This document shows positions 17,245 to 26,172 of a stretch of 64,000 nucleotides of DNA, in pieces. Source of the stretch: Saliniradius amylolyticus (GTDB lineage: Bacteria > Pseudomonadota > Gammaproteobacteria > Enterobacterales > Alteromonadaceae); NCBI RefSeq assembly GCF_003143555.1, contig NZ_CP029347.1, forward strand, positions 2,542,001-2,606,000, in the 5' to 3' direction. The translations under genes were made by a program, and so were the position numbers. The first letter of the stretch is position 1. Each line of letters opens with the position of its first letter. The notes beneath the pieces are model-generated. The model was not told the origin of the DNA. It saw only the letters and a program-made list of their open reading frames with translations, and searched no databases.

Positions 17245-18198
17245 GTGAGCGTCACTCTCGGAATGGTGATGGACCCCATCGCCAACATTAACATCAACAA
17301 AGACACCAGTTTCGCAATGCTGTTGGAAGCACAGCGACGGGGCTACCAGATTATTTACATGGAAATGGGCGATCTCTATCTGGACAACGGCGTTGCCATG
17401 GCCCGGATGCGCCCGCTTACCGTGGAGCAGAATCCTCAGCAGTGGTTTAGCCTGGGCGAAGCAGAGCACCGACGCCTTGATTCGCTCGATGTGCTGATGA
17501 TGCGCAAAGACCCGCCTTTCGACAGCGAGTACCTGTATGCCACCCAGATGTTCGATCTGGCCAAGGCCGGAGGCACTCTGGTAGTCAATGACCCGCAAAG
17601 CCTGCGAGACTGCAACGAGAAACTATTTACCATCTGGTTTAAAGAGTTGTGTCCGGCGACCTTAGTGACCCGGCAGGCTGATCTGATTCGACGTTTTCAC
17701 GACACCCATAAAGACATTATTTGTAAACCCCTGGATGGTATGGGTGGCGCCTCTATCTTCCGCATCGACCAGCAGGGTCGCAACCTGGGCGTGGTTATCG
17801 AAACCCTGACCAATCATGGCCAGCGCTACGCCATGGTGCAGGAGTATCTGCCAGCCATCAAAGACGGTGACAAGCGGGTGTTAGTGGTTAATGGAGAGGT
17901 TATGCCCTATGCTCTCGCCCGGCTACCGTCCAAGGGCGAAACCCGGGGCAACCTTGCAGCCGGCGGTACCGGACGGGTCCAACCCATATCGGATACCGAC
18001 CGCGCCATTGCCGAAGCCATTGCCCCCAAATTAGTTGAACGCGGACTGCTGTTTGTGGGTCTTGATATTATTGGCGATAAGCTCACCGAGATTAATGTCA
18101 CCAGCCCCACCTGTGTGGTTGAAATCGAAGCGGCCAGCGACATTCGGATAACCGGCAAATTGTTCGACGCCATCGAGCAACACCGACAAACTCGCTAA
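17245..18198 (+). CDS. gshB: Glutathione synthetase
   Basis: 317 residues, ATP-grasp fold. N-terminal Rossmann-like domain (MVMDPIANININKDTSFAML), then ATP-binding loop KPLDGMGGASIFRI (about 161-174), VQEYLPAIKDGDKRVLVVNG and the C-terminal DIIGDKLTEINVTSPT. Length equals E. coli GshB (316). Reaction: gamma-glutamylcysteine + glycine + ATP to glutathione. Start is GTG with AAGGG seven bases before it. Heads the gshB-yqgE-yqgF cluster, with gaps of 19 and 3 bases, so likely one transcript. Confidence 0.97.
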   Translation: MSVTLGMVMDPIANININKDTSFAMLLEAQRRGYQIIYMEMGDLYLDNGVAMARMRPLTVEQNPQQWFSLGEAEHRRLDSLDVLMMRKDPPFDSEYLYATQMFDLAKAGGTLVVNDPQSLRDCNEKLFTIWFKELCPATLVTRQADLIRRFHDTHKDIICKPLDGMGGASIFRIDQQGRNLGVVIETLTNHGQRYAMVQEYLPAIKDGDKRVLVVNGEVMPYALARLPSKGETRGNLAAGGTGRVQPISDTDRAIAEAIAPKLVERGLLFVGLDIIGDKLTEINVTSPTCVVEIEAASDIRITGKLFDAIEQHRQTR

Positions 18199-18217
18199 CG
18201 GAGGACAACAACGCCTT

Positions 18218-18775
18218 ATGCAAAGCCTAGAGAACCATTTCCTGATCGCCATGCCGTCCATGGAAGACAGCTACTTTGCTCGCTCAGTCACCTATATTTG
18301 TGAACACAACGAGGAAGGGGCCATGGGCATAGTACTTAACAAACCGGTTGGCCTTAAACTCAAGGAAATGCTGAAGCAGGTGGACGAAGGCATTGTGGTT
18401 AACGACGACAAGGCCGAGCAAATCGTGGTGGCGGGCGGTCCGGTCGCGCCTGAGCGCGGCTTTATTCTGCACAGTCCTCAGCAAGGATGGGGCTCCAGTC
18501 TGAGCCTGACACCGGAGATCATGGTCACCACTTCCAAAGACATTCTCGACGTGCTGGGTAACGAACAAGGCCCGGCCAAGTCTGTGGTGGCTCTGGGCTA
18601 TGCGGGTTGGTCACCGGGCCAACTCGAGCAAGAGCTGCAGGATAACAGCTGGCTGACCATTGAAGCGGATCCCGAATTGTTATTCGATGTGCCGGTTCAT
18701 CAAAAATGGGAAACAGCGGTGAAAAAGCTGGGTGTGGATATCTGGCAATTAGCGCCTGGCGCCGGACACGCCTGA
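18218..18775 (+). CDS. YqgE/AlgH family protein (UPF0301)
   Basis: 185 residues with the family signatures NHFLIAMPSMEDSYFARSVTYICEHNEEGAMG (split, residues 6-37), GGPV (about 77) and ALGYAGWSPGQLEQEL (about 128-143). Fold known, biochemical role not; the name AlgH comes from an effect on alginate regulation in Pseudomonas. Sits between gshB and yqgF as in most gammaproteobacteria. An in-frame GGAGG is rather far (13 bases) from the ATG, but the N terminus aligns with the family from this start. Confidence 0.93.
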   Translation: MQSLENHFLIAMPSMEDSYFARSVTYICEHNEEGAMGIVLNKPVGLKLKEMLKQVDEGIVVNDDKAEQIVVAGGPVAPERGFILHSPQQGWGSSLSLTPEIMVTTSKDILDVLGNEQGPAKSVVALGYAGWSPGQLEQELQDNSWLTIEADPELLFDVPVHQKWETAVKKLGVDIWQLAPGAGHA

Positions 18776-18778
18776 ACC

Positions 18779-19195
18779 ATGGCCAGTGATACCTATTTGG
18801 GCTTTGATTTTGGTACCAAGAGTATCGGCGTGGCCGTCGGGCAGGCCATTACGGGCACCGCCGCCCCGTTAGACGCTCTTAAGGCTCGCGATGGCATCCC
18901 GGACTGGGATAAGGTCGAAGCCCTGTACAAAGAATGGCAGCCCACACTGGTGATTGTGGGGGATCCCTTGAATATGGACGGCACCGAGCAGGATCTTACC
19001 CGGCGCGCCCGCAAATTCGCTAACCGCTTACAAGCCTGGTATGGCGTTAATGTAGTGAGCTGTGATGAACGACTCACCACCACCGATGCCAAGGCCCGCC
19101 TGTTTGAATTAGGCGGCTATAAAAAATTGACCAAGGACAAGGTAGATAGCGTTTCGGCCTGTTTAATTCTGGAAAGCTGGATGGAGTCCTATTAG
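18779..19195 (+). CDS. yqgF: YqgF/RuvX family putative Holliday junction resolvase / pre-16S rRNA nuclease
   Basis: 138 residues, RNase H-like fold. Catalytic Asp10 lies in [15 protein letters not shown], with [17 protein letters not shown] (second acidic residue) and the late acidic [13 protein letters not shown]. Family knowledge: implicated in 5' maturation of 16S rRNA in E. coli, previously annotated as a resolvase. Three bases after yqgE, so co-translated. Confidence 0.95.
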   Translation: MASDTYLGFDFGTKSIGVAVGQAITGTAAPLDALKARDGIPDWDKVEALYKEWQPTLVIVGDPLNMDGTEQDLTRRARKFANRLQAWYGVNVVSCDERLTTTDAKARLFELGGYKKLTKDKVDSVSACLILESWMESY

Positions 19196-19230
19196 GCTGA
19201 TAAGAGCCATAACCATAAAAGAGGCCGCCG

Positions 19231-19986
19231 GTGTTAAAACAATATGCAGTTATTGTCCTGTTAGGGTCTTTGTTCTGCTTTACCGCAAACTCTCAGCCGC
19301 TGGTCTTTGGCAGCTATGTTCCGGGCTACCCTCCTATGATGTATATGCAGGACGGTCGGTTTAAGGGCGTTTTTCCGGAACTGCACCGCGCCTTCAGTGA
19401 GCACCTCGCGCGAGAGCCCGAGTTTATGCAACGCAGTCGGCGGCACGCCGAACAGGCACTGTATTCCAGAAAAGCCGATGCTATGGCTCTGAGTCCGGAG
19501 TGGGCGCAGTCGCCTGAGCAGCTGGTGTTTTCTAATCCCATCATTGAGTCGGCGGATTACTTATACTCCCTCCCAAATGTGAATTGGCCGACGGCACCAG
19601 CAGCCAAAGTCTGTGCCAGGCAGGACTATCGATACCCGGGTATTCAACCGTTATTTGAAAATGGCACCTTAGTCAGATTGGATGTAACCAGCCAGGAAGC
19701 TCAGTTTCGACTACTGGAAAAGGGCCGCTGCAGCTTTGCCATTATGAACCGCTTTGTGACGCACTGGTACCTGAAGCACCAGTTTGATTATCTACAGATC
19801 AAAGAACATCCGGAGCATGGCAGCGTCGTAAACTTCCATTTCGCCTTTCCGGCTACCGCCATTGTGATAAAAGATCGCTTTAATGCTTTTCTGGCTCAGT
19901 ACCAACAGAGCGGCCAGCTCCAGCAACTGGTTAATCGTTATTTACATCAGTCGGATGACCGCAATGCCAGCACCAGTCAAAATTAG
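19231..19986 (+). CDS. Periplasmic solute-binding-type protein (family 3-like), orphan
   Basis: 251 residues with a signal peptide (GTG start; cleavage near TANS|QP). The mature part begins with the family-3 pattern LVFGSYVPGYPPMMYMQDGRFKGVFPELHRAF, continues with an ADAMALSPEWA segment and ends with the typical last helix (LAQYQQSGQLQQLVNRYLHQ). It resembles amino-acid-binding proteins and extracellular sensor modules, but no permease or ATPase gene is adjacent, so its role is open. The final 56 bases overlap the DUF2007 gene on the opposite strand. Confidence 0.7.
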   Translation: MLKQYAVIVLLGSLFCFTANSQPLVFGSYVPGYPPMMYMQDGRFKGVFPELHRAFSEHLAREPEFMQRSRRHAEQALYSRKADAMALSPEWAQSPEQLVFSNPIIESADYLYSLPNVNWPTAPAAKVCARQDYRYPGIQPLFENGTLVRLDVTSQEAQFRLLEKGRCSFAIMNRFVTHWYLKHQFDYLQIKEHPEHGSVVNFHFAFPATAIVIKDRFNAFLAQYQQSGQLQQLVNRYLHQSDDRNASTSQN

Positions 19987-20251
19987 CTCCGTTGATTTCC
20001 CCACAATTAGCACAGCTCCAATCCTGACCGGCCTGGGTCTGTTGCTCTAACTGAGCCAATAAAGCCTCAGCTCTGGGCTGCCAGTCGGCGTCTCTAAGCC
20101 ACAATTCTGGCCAGCAATCGAAAGGCGACAGATCACCCGCCGCACCGCTGGCGTACTCATTCTGCATAAAACAGGGAACACCCTGAGATTGCAGCCAGTC
20201 GCGTACCTGGAGTACGCGAAACCGGCTTTCATGGCTATAAAACCGAATCAT
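19931..20251 (-). CDS. DUF2007 protein with zinc ribbon
   Basis: 106 residues. The N-terminal half (MIRFYSHESRFRVLQVRDWLQSQGVPCFMQNE) and the PELWLRDAD segment are the DUF2007 'putative signal-transducing' ACT-like fold. The C-terminal half has a zinc-ribbon pair CANC...CWHC (about 80-99). The ATG follows the pilU TAG stop directly, so it is probably the last gene of the pilT-pilU unit. The tail overlaps the convergent gene for 56 bases. Confidence 0.8.
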   Translation of the reverse strand: MIRFYSHESRFRVLQVRDWLQSQGVPCFMQNEYASGAAGDLSPFDCWPELWLRDADWQPRAEALLAQLEQQTQAGQDWSCANCGEINGANFDWCWHCGHPTDVNND

Positions 20252-21364
20252 CTAGTCCATATCAATGGAGACATCGGAAAGCGAGCCTAAATCCGGCCCA
20301 TCATCACTTTGCAGCTTAATCATCAGACGCAAGTCATTGGGCGAGTCTGCATGGTGCAACGCCTGATCTTTGGTGATCTTCTGTTCTTTGTACAGCTGAT
20401 ACAGCGCCATATCGAAGGTTTGCATGCCCATTTCTTGGCTTTTTTGCATTACCTCCTTAAGCTCACCGATGTCATTACGAGCGATTAGGTCACTCACCAG
20501 TGGCGAGTTGAGTAGCACTTCTATGGCCGCCACCCGCCCTTTACCATCGGCGGTGGGCACCAATTGCTGGGCAACAATGGCGCGCATATTGAGCGCTAAA
20601 TCAAAACGCAGTTTTTCATGTTGCTCCGGTGGTGCCAGATGCATAATTCGTTCTATGGCCTGGTTGGCATTATTGGCGTGCAAGGTGGCCACACACAGAT
20701 GGCCGGTATCGGCAAAGGACATGGCGTACTCCATAGTCTCCATGGAGCGAATCTCACCGATTAGGATCATATCCGGAGCCTGACGCAAACTGCTTTTCAA
20801 AGCGTCATCGAAGGTATTGGTATCGACGCCCACTTCCCGTTGGGTCACCATGCAGTTGTCGTGCTGGTGAATAAACTCCACGGGGTCCTCAATAGTCAGA
20901 ATATGGCCGCGGGAATGGTGGTTTCGGTGGCCGATCAGGGCCGCCAGTGATGTGGACTTACCGGTACCGGTGGCCCCCACAAACAACACCAGGCCGCGTT
21001 TGCTCATGATGATGTCTTTGAGGATTGGCGGCAGGCCCAAATCGTCGGCTTTCGGGATCTCGGTGACAATCCGGCGCACCACCATACCAATGGAATCTCT
21101 TTGCCAGAAGGCACTGCAACGGAAGCGCCCAACACCATCGATGCCCACCGCAAAATTACATTCTTTGGTCTCATCCAACTCTTTAATGTAACGCTCTTCC
21201 ATCACGCTGTGAACGAGCGCCTGGGCATCATCTTTACTGAGCTTATCGCCACCTAAGGACGTCAGTTCACCGTTAATCTTGGCACTCACCGGAAAACCCA
21301 CGGTAATAAAGATATCCGAAGCATCTTTATCGGTGGCGGTTTTTAAATAAGGAGCCAGTTGCAT
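20252..21364 (-). CDS. pilU: Type IV pilus retraction ATPase PilU
   Basis: 370 residues, secretion ATPase of the PilT/VirB11 family. Walker A GATGTGKSTS (about 131-140), Asp box and Walker B (DMILIGEIRSMETMEYAMSFADTGH), His box. The acidic C-terminal extension after about residue 345 (DDGPDLGSLSDVSIDMD) and higher divergence mark it as PilU. Family knowledge: works with PilT to retract pili, acting as PilT-dependent second motor. Downstream of pilT by 41 bases. Confidence 0.95.
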   Translation of the reverse strand: MQLAPYLKTATDKDASDIFITVGFPVSAKINGELTSLGGDKLSKDDAQALVHSVMEERYIKELDETKECNFAVGIDGVGRFRCSAFWQRDSIGMVVRRIVTEIPKADDLGLPPILKDIIMSKRGLVLFVGATGTGKSTSLAALIGHRNHHSRGHILTIEDPVEFIHQHDNCMVTQREVGVDTNTFDDALKSSLRQAPDMILIGEIRSMETMEYAMSFADTGHLCVATLHANNANQAIERIMHLAPPEQHEKLRFDLALNMRAIVAQQLVPTADGKGRVAAIEVLLNSPLVSDLIARNDIGELKEVMQKSQEMGMQTFDMALYQLYKEQKITKDQALHHADSPNDLRLMIKLQSDDGPDLGSLSDVSIDMD

Positions 21365-21405
21365 ACTTAATCTCCGGGAATCTGTTCAACTTTCATAAAC
21401 GCGCT

Positions 21406-22443
21406 TTAAAACTTAGGCTGCTTATCCACCGCTTTAGCGGCCGCATCCTGAGGCGTAATCTGTCCCGCAGCCACCAGCTTCTGCAGGCACTGATCCATCG
21501 TCTGCATACCGTGGGACTGACCGGTCTGAATCACCGAGTACATCTGCGGCACCTTGTCTTCACGGATGAGATTTCGAATCGCCGGTATGCCCACCATAAT
21601 CTCGTGGCCGGCAACACGTCCGCCACCCACCTTCTTAAGCAAGGTCTGGGAGATGACCGCGCGCAATGACTCTGACAGCATGGAGCGCACCATGGCCTTC
21701 TCCTCGGCCGGGAAAACATCGATAATCCTGTCGATGGTTTTGGGGGCTGAGTTGGTATGCAGTGTAGCAAATACCAGGTGACCGGTTTCCGCTGCCGTGA
21801 TGGCCAGACGAATGGTTTCCAGATCCCGAAGCTCCCCCACCAAAATCACATCGGGGTCTTCCCGTAGCGCCGAGCGCAGGGCCTTTTCAAACCCCTGAGT
21901 GTCCCGATGAACCTCTCGCTGGTTGACCAGGCTCATCTTGTTGTCGTGCACAAATTCGATGGGATCTTCGATGGTCAGAATATGCTGGCGTTTGTTGGTG
22001 TTGATATGATCAATCATAGCTGCCAGGGTCGTACTCTTACCCGAGCCGGTCGCCCCCGTGACCAACACAATACCTGTGGGCTGGTCGATGATTTTTTTAA
22101 ATATCTCCGGCGCGCCCAGATCATCCAGAGTCAATACCTTACTAGGAATGGTCCTGAGCACCGCTGCAGGACCTCGGTTCTGATTAAAGGCATTGACCCG
22201 GAAACGACATAAGCCGGTGACTTCGAAAGAGAAATCTGTTTCCAGGTTTTCCTCATATTCCTTGATCTGTTTGTCGTTCATGATCTCGTAGATCAGATTA
22301 TGTACCTGCTTATCGTCCATTTCCGGTACATTCAGGCGACGCATATCGCCGTCCACACGGATCATCGGCGGCAGACCAGCAGAAAGATGCAAGTCAGAGG
22401 CATTATTTTTAATGCTAAAGGCGAGTAGTTCGGTAATATCCAC
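21406..22443 (-). CDS. pilT: Type IV pilus retraction ATPase PilT
   Basis: 345 residues from GTG at 22443 (MDITELLAFSIKNNASDLHLS), which has GGAG nine bases upstream and matches PilT start sites; a TTG six codons earlier lacks a ribosome site. Walker A GATGSGKSTT, Asp box, Walker B (DPDVILVGELRDLETIRLA), and the AIRNLIREDK motif of true PilT enzymes near the C terminus. Family knowledge: cytoplasmic hexamer powering pilus retraction and twitching. Divergent from yggS. Confidence 0.96.
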   Translation of the reverse strand: MDITELLAFSIKNNASDLHLSAGLPPMIRVDGDMRRLNVPEMDDKQVHNLIYEIMNDKQIKEYEENLETDFSFEVTGLCRFRVNAFNQNRGPAAVLRTIPSKVLTLDDLGAPEIFKKIIDQPTGIVLVTGATGSGKSTTLAAMIDHINTNKRQHILTIEDPIEFVHDNKMSLVNQREVHRDTQGFEKALRSALREDPDVILVGELRDLETIRLAITAAETGHLVFATLHTNSAPKTIDRIIDVFPAEEKAMVRSMLSESLRAVISQTLLKKVGGGRVAGHEIMVGIPAIRNLIREDKVPQMYSVIQTGQSHGMQTMDQCLQKLVAAGQITPQDAAAKAVDKQPKF

Positions 22444-22553
22444 GGCTTTCTCCGGGCACAATTTTTAGTTATCAGCTACATCATTTATCATACTGATCCT
22501 TATTTCAATAATAGCCTTATCCTGACAGGTATCGAATCTCAGATGACACGCTT

Positions 22554-23240
22554 ATGACTAATACCATCGCTTCCAGGCTGGAAAACATCAGAAGCCGTAT
22601 TGCCTGCAACTTGCAGCAGGCTGGGCGAGATAGTAACTTCATCACGTTGTTGGCGGTCAGCAAGACCAAGCCTGTCAGTGACATTCAGCAGGCCTATGCT
22701 GCCGGTCAGCGACAATTTGGCGAGAATTACGCTCAGGAAGCCGTCGAGAAAATTCAGTTACTGTCTCACCTGGAGGATATTCAGTGGCATTTTATCGGTC
22801 CTCTGCAATCCAATAAGACCCGGATAGTGGCCGAAAATTTTGACTGGGTGCAGTCGGTGGAGAGGGAGAAGATTGCCCGGCGTTTAAATGACCAGCGCCC
22901 CGCCGAGAAAGCCCCGTTGCAGGTCCTGCTGCAGGTCAATATCAGCGACGAGGCGTCAAAGTCAGGACTGACCCCGGACGGCGTTCTCGAACTGGCCGAC
23001 AAGGTAGCCGCCATGGATAACCTGGTACTGCGTGGTCTGATGACCATTCCAGCCAAACAGGATCAGGCCGCGCTGGAGCAGGACTTTGCGCGAATGTATG
23101 CGCTGTATGAAAGACTAAAGCACGAATATCCCCAGGTAGATACCCTGTCCATGGGCATGTCCGGTGATATGGAGGAGGCCATCAAAGCGGGTTCGACTAT
23201 GGTACGATTGGGGTCAGCCATCTTTGGAGCCCGGGACTAA
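22554..23240 (+). CDS. yggS: YggS-type pyridoxal phosphate homeostasis protein
   Basis: 228 residues, alanine-racemase-like N-terminal barrel. PLP-binding Lys lies in LLAVSKTKPVSDI (about 36), with FGENYAQEAVEK, WHFIGPLQSNK, LLQVNISDEASKSG and the end SMGMSGDMEEAIKAGSTMVRLGSAIFG, all signature segments. Family knowledge: binds PLP and maintains B6 and amino/keto-acid balance, with no catalytic activity known. First gene of the yggS-proC-yggT set. Confidence 0.96.
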   Translation: MTNTIASRLENIRSRIACNLQQAGRDSNFITLLAVSKTKPVSDIQQAYAAGQRQFGENYAQEAVEKIQLLSHLEDIQWHFIGPLQSNKTRIVAENFDWVQSVEREKIARRLNDQRPAEKAPLQVLLQVNISDEASKSGLTPDGVLELADKVAAMDNLVLRGLMTIPAKQDQAALEQDFARMYALYERLKHEYPQVDTLSMGMSGDMEEAIKAGSTMVRLGSAIFGARD

Positions 23241-23280
23241 GGTCCCTGTTATTTCATTAACCAAGAGGAATCGTTCGCCA

Positions 23281-24099
23281 ATGCAACACAGAAAAATCGC
23301 TTTTATCGGCGCTGGCAATATGAGCCGCAGCATCATCAGCGGCATGGTCAGCAGTGGTTACCCCGCAGAGGCTATCACAGCGGCCAATCCCTCTCGTCCC
23401 AAACTGGATGCCTTAAGCAATGACTTTGGCATCAATATTACCCAGGATAACCTCGAAGCGGTGCGCAATGCAGAGGTGGTCGTTCTGGCGGTGAAACCTC
23501 AACTGATGGAAGAGGTCTGTAAACATCTGCAGCAGGCTGACTTAAACGGCAAGCTCTTTGTCTCCATTGCCGCCGGTATCAAAGCTGCACGTTTACAACA
23601 AATGCTGGGCGGCGATTACCCGCTGGTTCGCACCATGCCCAACACTCCCAGTGCATTAGGGAAAGGCATGACCGGCCTGTACGCCGACAGTCAGGTGTCT
23701 GACACGGACCGCAGCTTCGCCGGTGATTTGCTGGGTCAGGTGGGTGATGTAGCCTGGGTGGACGAGGAAGACATGATCAACGGCGTGATTGCCGCTGCAG
23801 GCAGCAGCCCTGCTTATTTCTTCTTATTCCTGGAATCCATGCAGGACGAAGCCCTGCGCATGGGGTTTGATCGGGAAACCTCCCGTAAGCTGGTGCAACA
23901 AGCCTGTCTGGGCGCCGCCGAGATGGTCTGCCAAAATCAGGATCTTGAGTTATCGGAGCTACGCGCCCAGGTGACATCAAAAGCCGGCACCACAGCTGCG
24001 GCCTTGAACCATTTTGAAGATAACGGCATTCGTGAATTGGTATCAGGTGCCATGCAGGCGGCCGTCACACGAGCCAAAGAAATGAGTGATGAGTTTTAA
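23281..24099 (+). CDS. proC: Pyrroline-5-carboxylate reductase
   Basis: 272 residues from ATG 23281 (MQHRKIAFIGAGNMSRSIISG, Rossmann GxGxMxxA-type NADPH loop). Other motifs: VVLAVKPQLMEEV, RTMPNTPSALGKGMTGLY, and the C-terminal helical domain ending TSKAGTTAAALNHFEDNGI. Reaction: last step of proline synthesis, 1-pyrroline-5-carboxylate to L-proline. An upstream in-frame start inside yggS would add 39 non-conserved residues and is rejected. Only 3 bases separate it from yggT. Confidence 0.96.
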   Translation: MQHRKIAFIGAGNMSRSIISGMVSSGYPAEAITAANPSRPKLDALSNDFGINITQDNLEAVRNAEVVVLAVKPQLMEEVCKHLQQADLNGKLFVSIAAGIKAARLQQMLGGDYPLVRTMPNTPSALGKGMTGLYADSQVSDTDRSFAGDLLGQVGDVAWVDEEDMINGVIAAAGSSPAYFFLFLESMQDEALRMGFDRETSRKLVQQACLGAAEMVCQNQDLELSELRAQVTSKAGTTAAALNHFEDNGIRELVSGAMQAAVTRAKEMSDEF

Positions 24100-24102
24100 G
24101 CC

Positions 24103-24648
24103 ATGAACGCAATGCATTTTCTGGTCAATGTCTTATTTGACCTCTATCTGATGGTGGTGCTGTTACGTCTCTGGCTACAGCTGGTAAGGGCCGATTTCTA
24201 TAACCCTTTCAGCCAGTTTGTGGTCAAAGCCACTCACCCCATCGTAGGACCGTTAAGAAGAATATTGCCCCCCCTGGGCCCGCTCGATACTGCCACGTTG
24301 GTTTTGGCTCTTGTGGTGGCCGGGCTGAAGGTGGTGGCACTCACAGCCATGAGTAATGCCTTGGGCGGTCTGAATCCGGTAAACCTGCTGGTCACCTCAG
24401 CCCTGATAGTGCTCAAGGAAGCTTTGTCTCTGGCTTTCTGGGTGCTGATCTTAAGAGCCATTCTTAGCTGGGTCAGTCAGGGGGCTAGCCCTATCGAGAT
24501 GGTATTGGGCCAGTTAACCGAGCCTATGTTAGCCCCGATTCGTCGGATCATTCCGCCTATGGGAGGACTTGATCTGTCTGTTCTGGTAGCCATCATCGGC
24601 TTACAGTTTGTGCAAATCCTGCTGCAGGATATGCTGGGTTATATGTAG
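24103..24648 (+). CDS. yggT: YggT family membrane protein
   Basis: 181 residues with two copies of the YGGT unit: helix plus the motif RPDFYNPFSQFVVKATHPIVGPLRRILPP-type (here residues 28-62) and a second TEPMLAPIRRIIPPMGGLDLSVLVAII (about 142-168). Four membrane helices. Function not established; linked with osmotic tolerance and, in plants and cyanobacteria, with haem/cofactor placement. Conserved neighbour of proC. Confidence 0.93.
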   Translation: MNAMHFLVNVLFDLYLMVVLLRLWLQLVRADFYNPFSQFVVKATHPIVGPLRRILPPLGPLDTATLVLALVVAGLKVVALTAMSNALGGLNPVNLLVTSALIVLKEALSLAFWVLILRAILSWVSQGASPIEMVLGQLTEPMLAPIRRIIPPMGGLDLSVLVAIIGLQFVQILLQDMLGYM

Positions 24649-24655
24649 ACCCTGT

Positions 24656-24681
24656 TGGCAGGCAGCGTCCGCTGTCTGCCT
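24656..24681 (+). terminator. Possible terminator after yggT
   Basis: GGCAGGCAGC / GCTGTCTGCC hairpin with a 4-base loop just after the yggT stop. The following bases are only moderately T-rich, so it may pause rather than fully stop transcription. Confidence 0.4.
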
Positions 24682-24817
24682 CCTCCTATCCCCCTTCTCC
24701 ACTGATTCGCAATTAAATCACGCAAAATCAGGGCTTGTTGTTATACTTATAGCATGACTAAAAGGCGCTGTTTTTAAAGCATTTTTTGCGCCGTACGCCA
24801 AACAATAAGGAGGCTTT

Positions 24818-25243
24818 ATGCGTATTCTGGGTTTATTAATGGCGGTCTTGTTACTGGCATCCCCCCTTGTCAACGCCGAACAAATGAAACAGCTGGGCCC
24901 TTGGGATGTGCACTATATGGCGGTGAATACCAGCTTCCTGACACCTGAGGTTGCGCGCAGTTATGACATTCAGCGCAGTAATTATAAATCCTTGATCAAT
25001 ATTTCAGTGCTGGACTCAGAAACTCAAGAGCCGCAATCAGTCTCAGTCACCGGCCATGCCAAGAACCTGATCGGCACAGTTAAGGAGCTAGACTTTAAGA
25101 AGGTCACCGAAGGTCAGGCTATCTACTACCTGGCGGTACTGTCTTTCAGAGATGCCGAGAAATACACCTTTAACATCGACATCCAACACGGCAACGAACA
25201 ACAAAAGCTGACCTTTAGTCAGAAGTTTACCTCGGAAGAATAA
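24818..25243 (+). CDS. DUF4426 exported protein
   Basis: 141 residues: signal peptide (to about LVNA|EQ) and one beta-rich domain with the DUF4426 pattern (GPWDVHYMAVNTSFLTPEVARSYDI; RSNYKSLINISVL). A strong AAGGAGG precedes the ATG. DUF4426 genes accompany proC-yggT in many gammaproteobacteria; function unknown. It has a likely promoter of its own (TATACT at 24742-24747). Confidence 0.88.
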   Translation: MRILGLLMAVLLLASPLVNAEQMKQLGPWDVHYMAVNTSFLTPEVARSYDIQRSNYKSLINISVLDSETQEPQSVSVTGHAKNLIGTVKELDFKKVTEGQAIYYLAVLSFRDAEKYTFNIDIQHGNEQQKLTFSQKFTSEE

Positions 25244-25316
25244 CACCTGACCTTGCCATGAGCATCAGCTTACCACTATGCTGGTGCTGTTATCAGGATT
25301 TCAGGGCCAAAGGACG

Positions 25317-26108
25317 ATGCGGTTATTAGCGGCATTCACTCTATGCTTATGGCTGTTGGGTTACCTTCCGCTTCAGGCGCATGCCAGTGCGTCTGTTCAG
25401 CCAGACAAGGGATTGTACCTGGTTACCGAACCTTGGCCCCCCTTTATGCACCCCAAGCTACCCCACCAGGGGCTGATGACCCACATTGTTCAGGTTGCGC
25501 TTAAGCGAATGGGGATTAACTTGAAGCTTCTCTTTATCCCATGGGCCAGAGCCATTCAGATGGTAAAAAATGGAGAGGCCGATGGTATCGTCGGTATCTA
25601 CCCAACCAAACAAAGAAAACAATACCTGACCTTCTCAGACCCAGTTTTTGTCGAGCAAAATGCCCTTTATGCACGCACCGATGACCTGGTGCGCTTTGCT
25701 CATATTGACGACTTAAAACCGTATTCTATCGGCGTGGTCAGAGATGCCGCAAACGGTGAGCCCTTCGACAGTGCTACCCAGTTGAACAAAGTGTTGCTGA
25801 CCTCCAACCAACAGAGTATAGACATGCTGCTACTGAATCGAATTGATTTACTGGCGGGCCCGGAGCGGGTGATCGAATACCTTCTTTCAACGCAGTTTCC
25901 AGAGCGTCAACAAGAGCTTGTCAGACTCACCCCGATTATCGGCCGCAAGGCTCTCAGTGTTGCCATTCGTCAACAATACCCCGATGCCAAAGCATTTATG
26001 CAGCAGTTCAATGAGCACTTAGCGGCGCTAAAACAGGACGGCAGCTATGATCGCATCATTAAAGAGCACGGCGTTAAGCTACTGAGCGATGACCGTTTAC
26101 TAAAGTAG
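25317..26108 (+). CDS. Periplasmic family-3 solute-binding-type protein, orphan
   Basis: 263 residues from ATG 25317, chosen because the signal peptide (MRLLAAFTLCLWLLGYLPLQ, cut near AHA|SA) starts there and AAAGGA lies just before; an ATG 13 codons upstream has no ribosome site. The mature part shows the SBP_bac_3 pattern: LYLVTEPWPPFMHPKLPHQGLMTHIVQVALKRMG, WARAIQMVKNGEADGIVGIYPTKQRKQYLTFSDPVF, and a final amphipathic helix. No transporter genes nearby. Possibly feeds a remote permease or acts as a sensor. Confidence 0.75.
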   Translation: MRLLAAFTLCLWLLGYLPLQAHASASVQPDKGLYLVTEPWPPFMHPKLPHQGLMTHIVQVALKRMGINLKLLFIPWARAIQMVKNGEADGIVGIYPTKQRKQYLTFSDPVFVEQNALYARTDDLVRFAHIDDLKPYSIGVVRDAANGEPFDSATQLNKVLLTSNQQSIDMLLLNRIDLLAGPERVIEYLLSTQFPERQQELVRLTPIIGRKALSVAIRQQYPDAKAFMQQFNEHLAALKQDGSYDRIIKEHGVKLLSDDRLLK

Positions 26109-26172
26109 CAACTCACACGGAGGACGACCACCAGCGCTACGCACCCGCAGCACTGGCAATCGGCTCGTCGAT

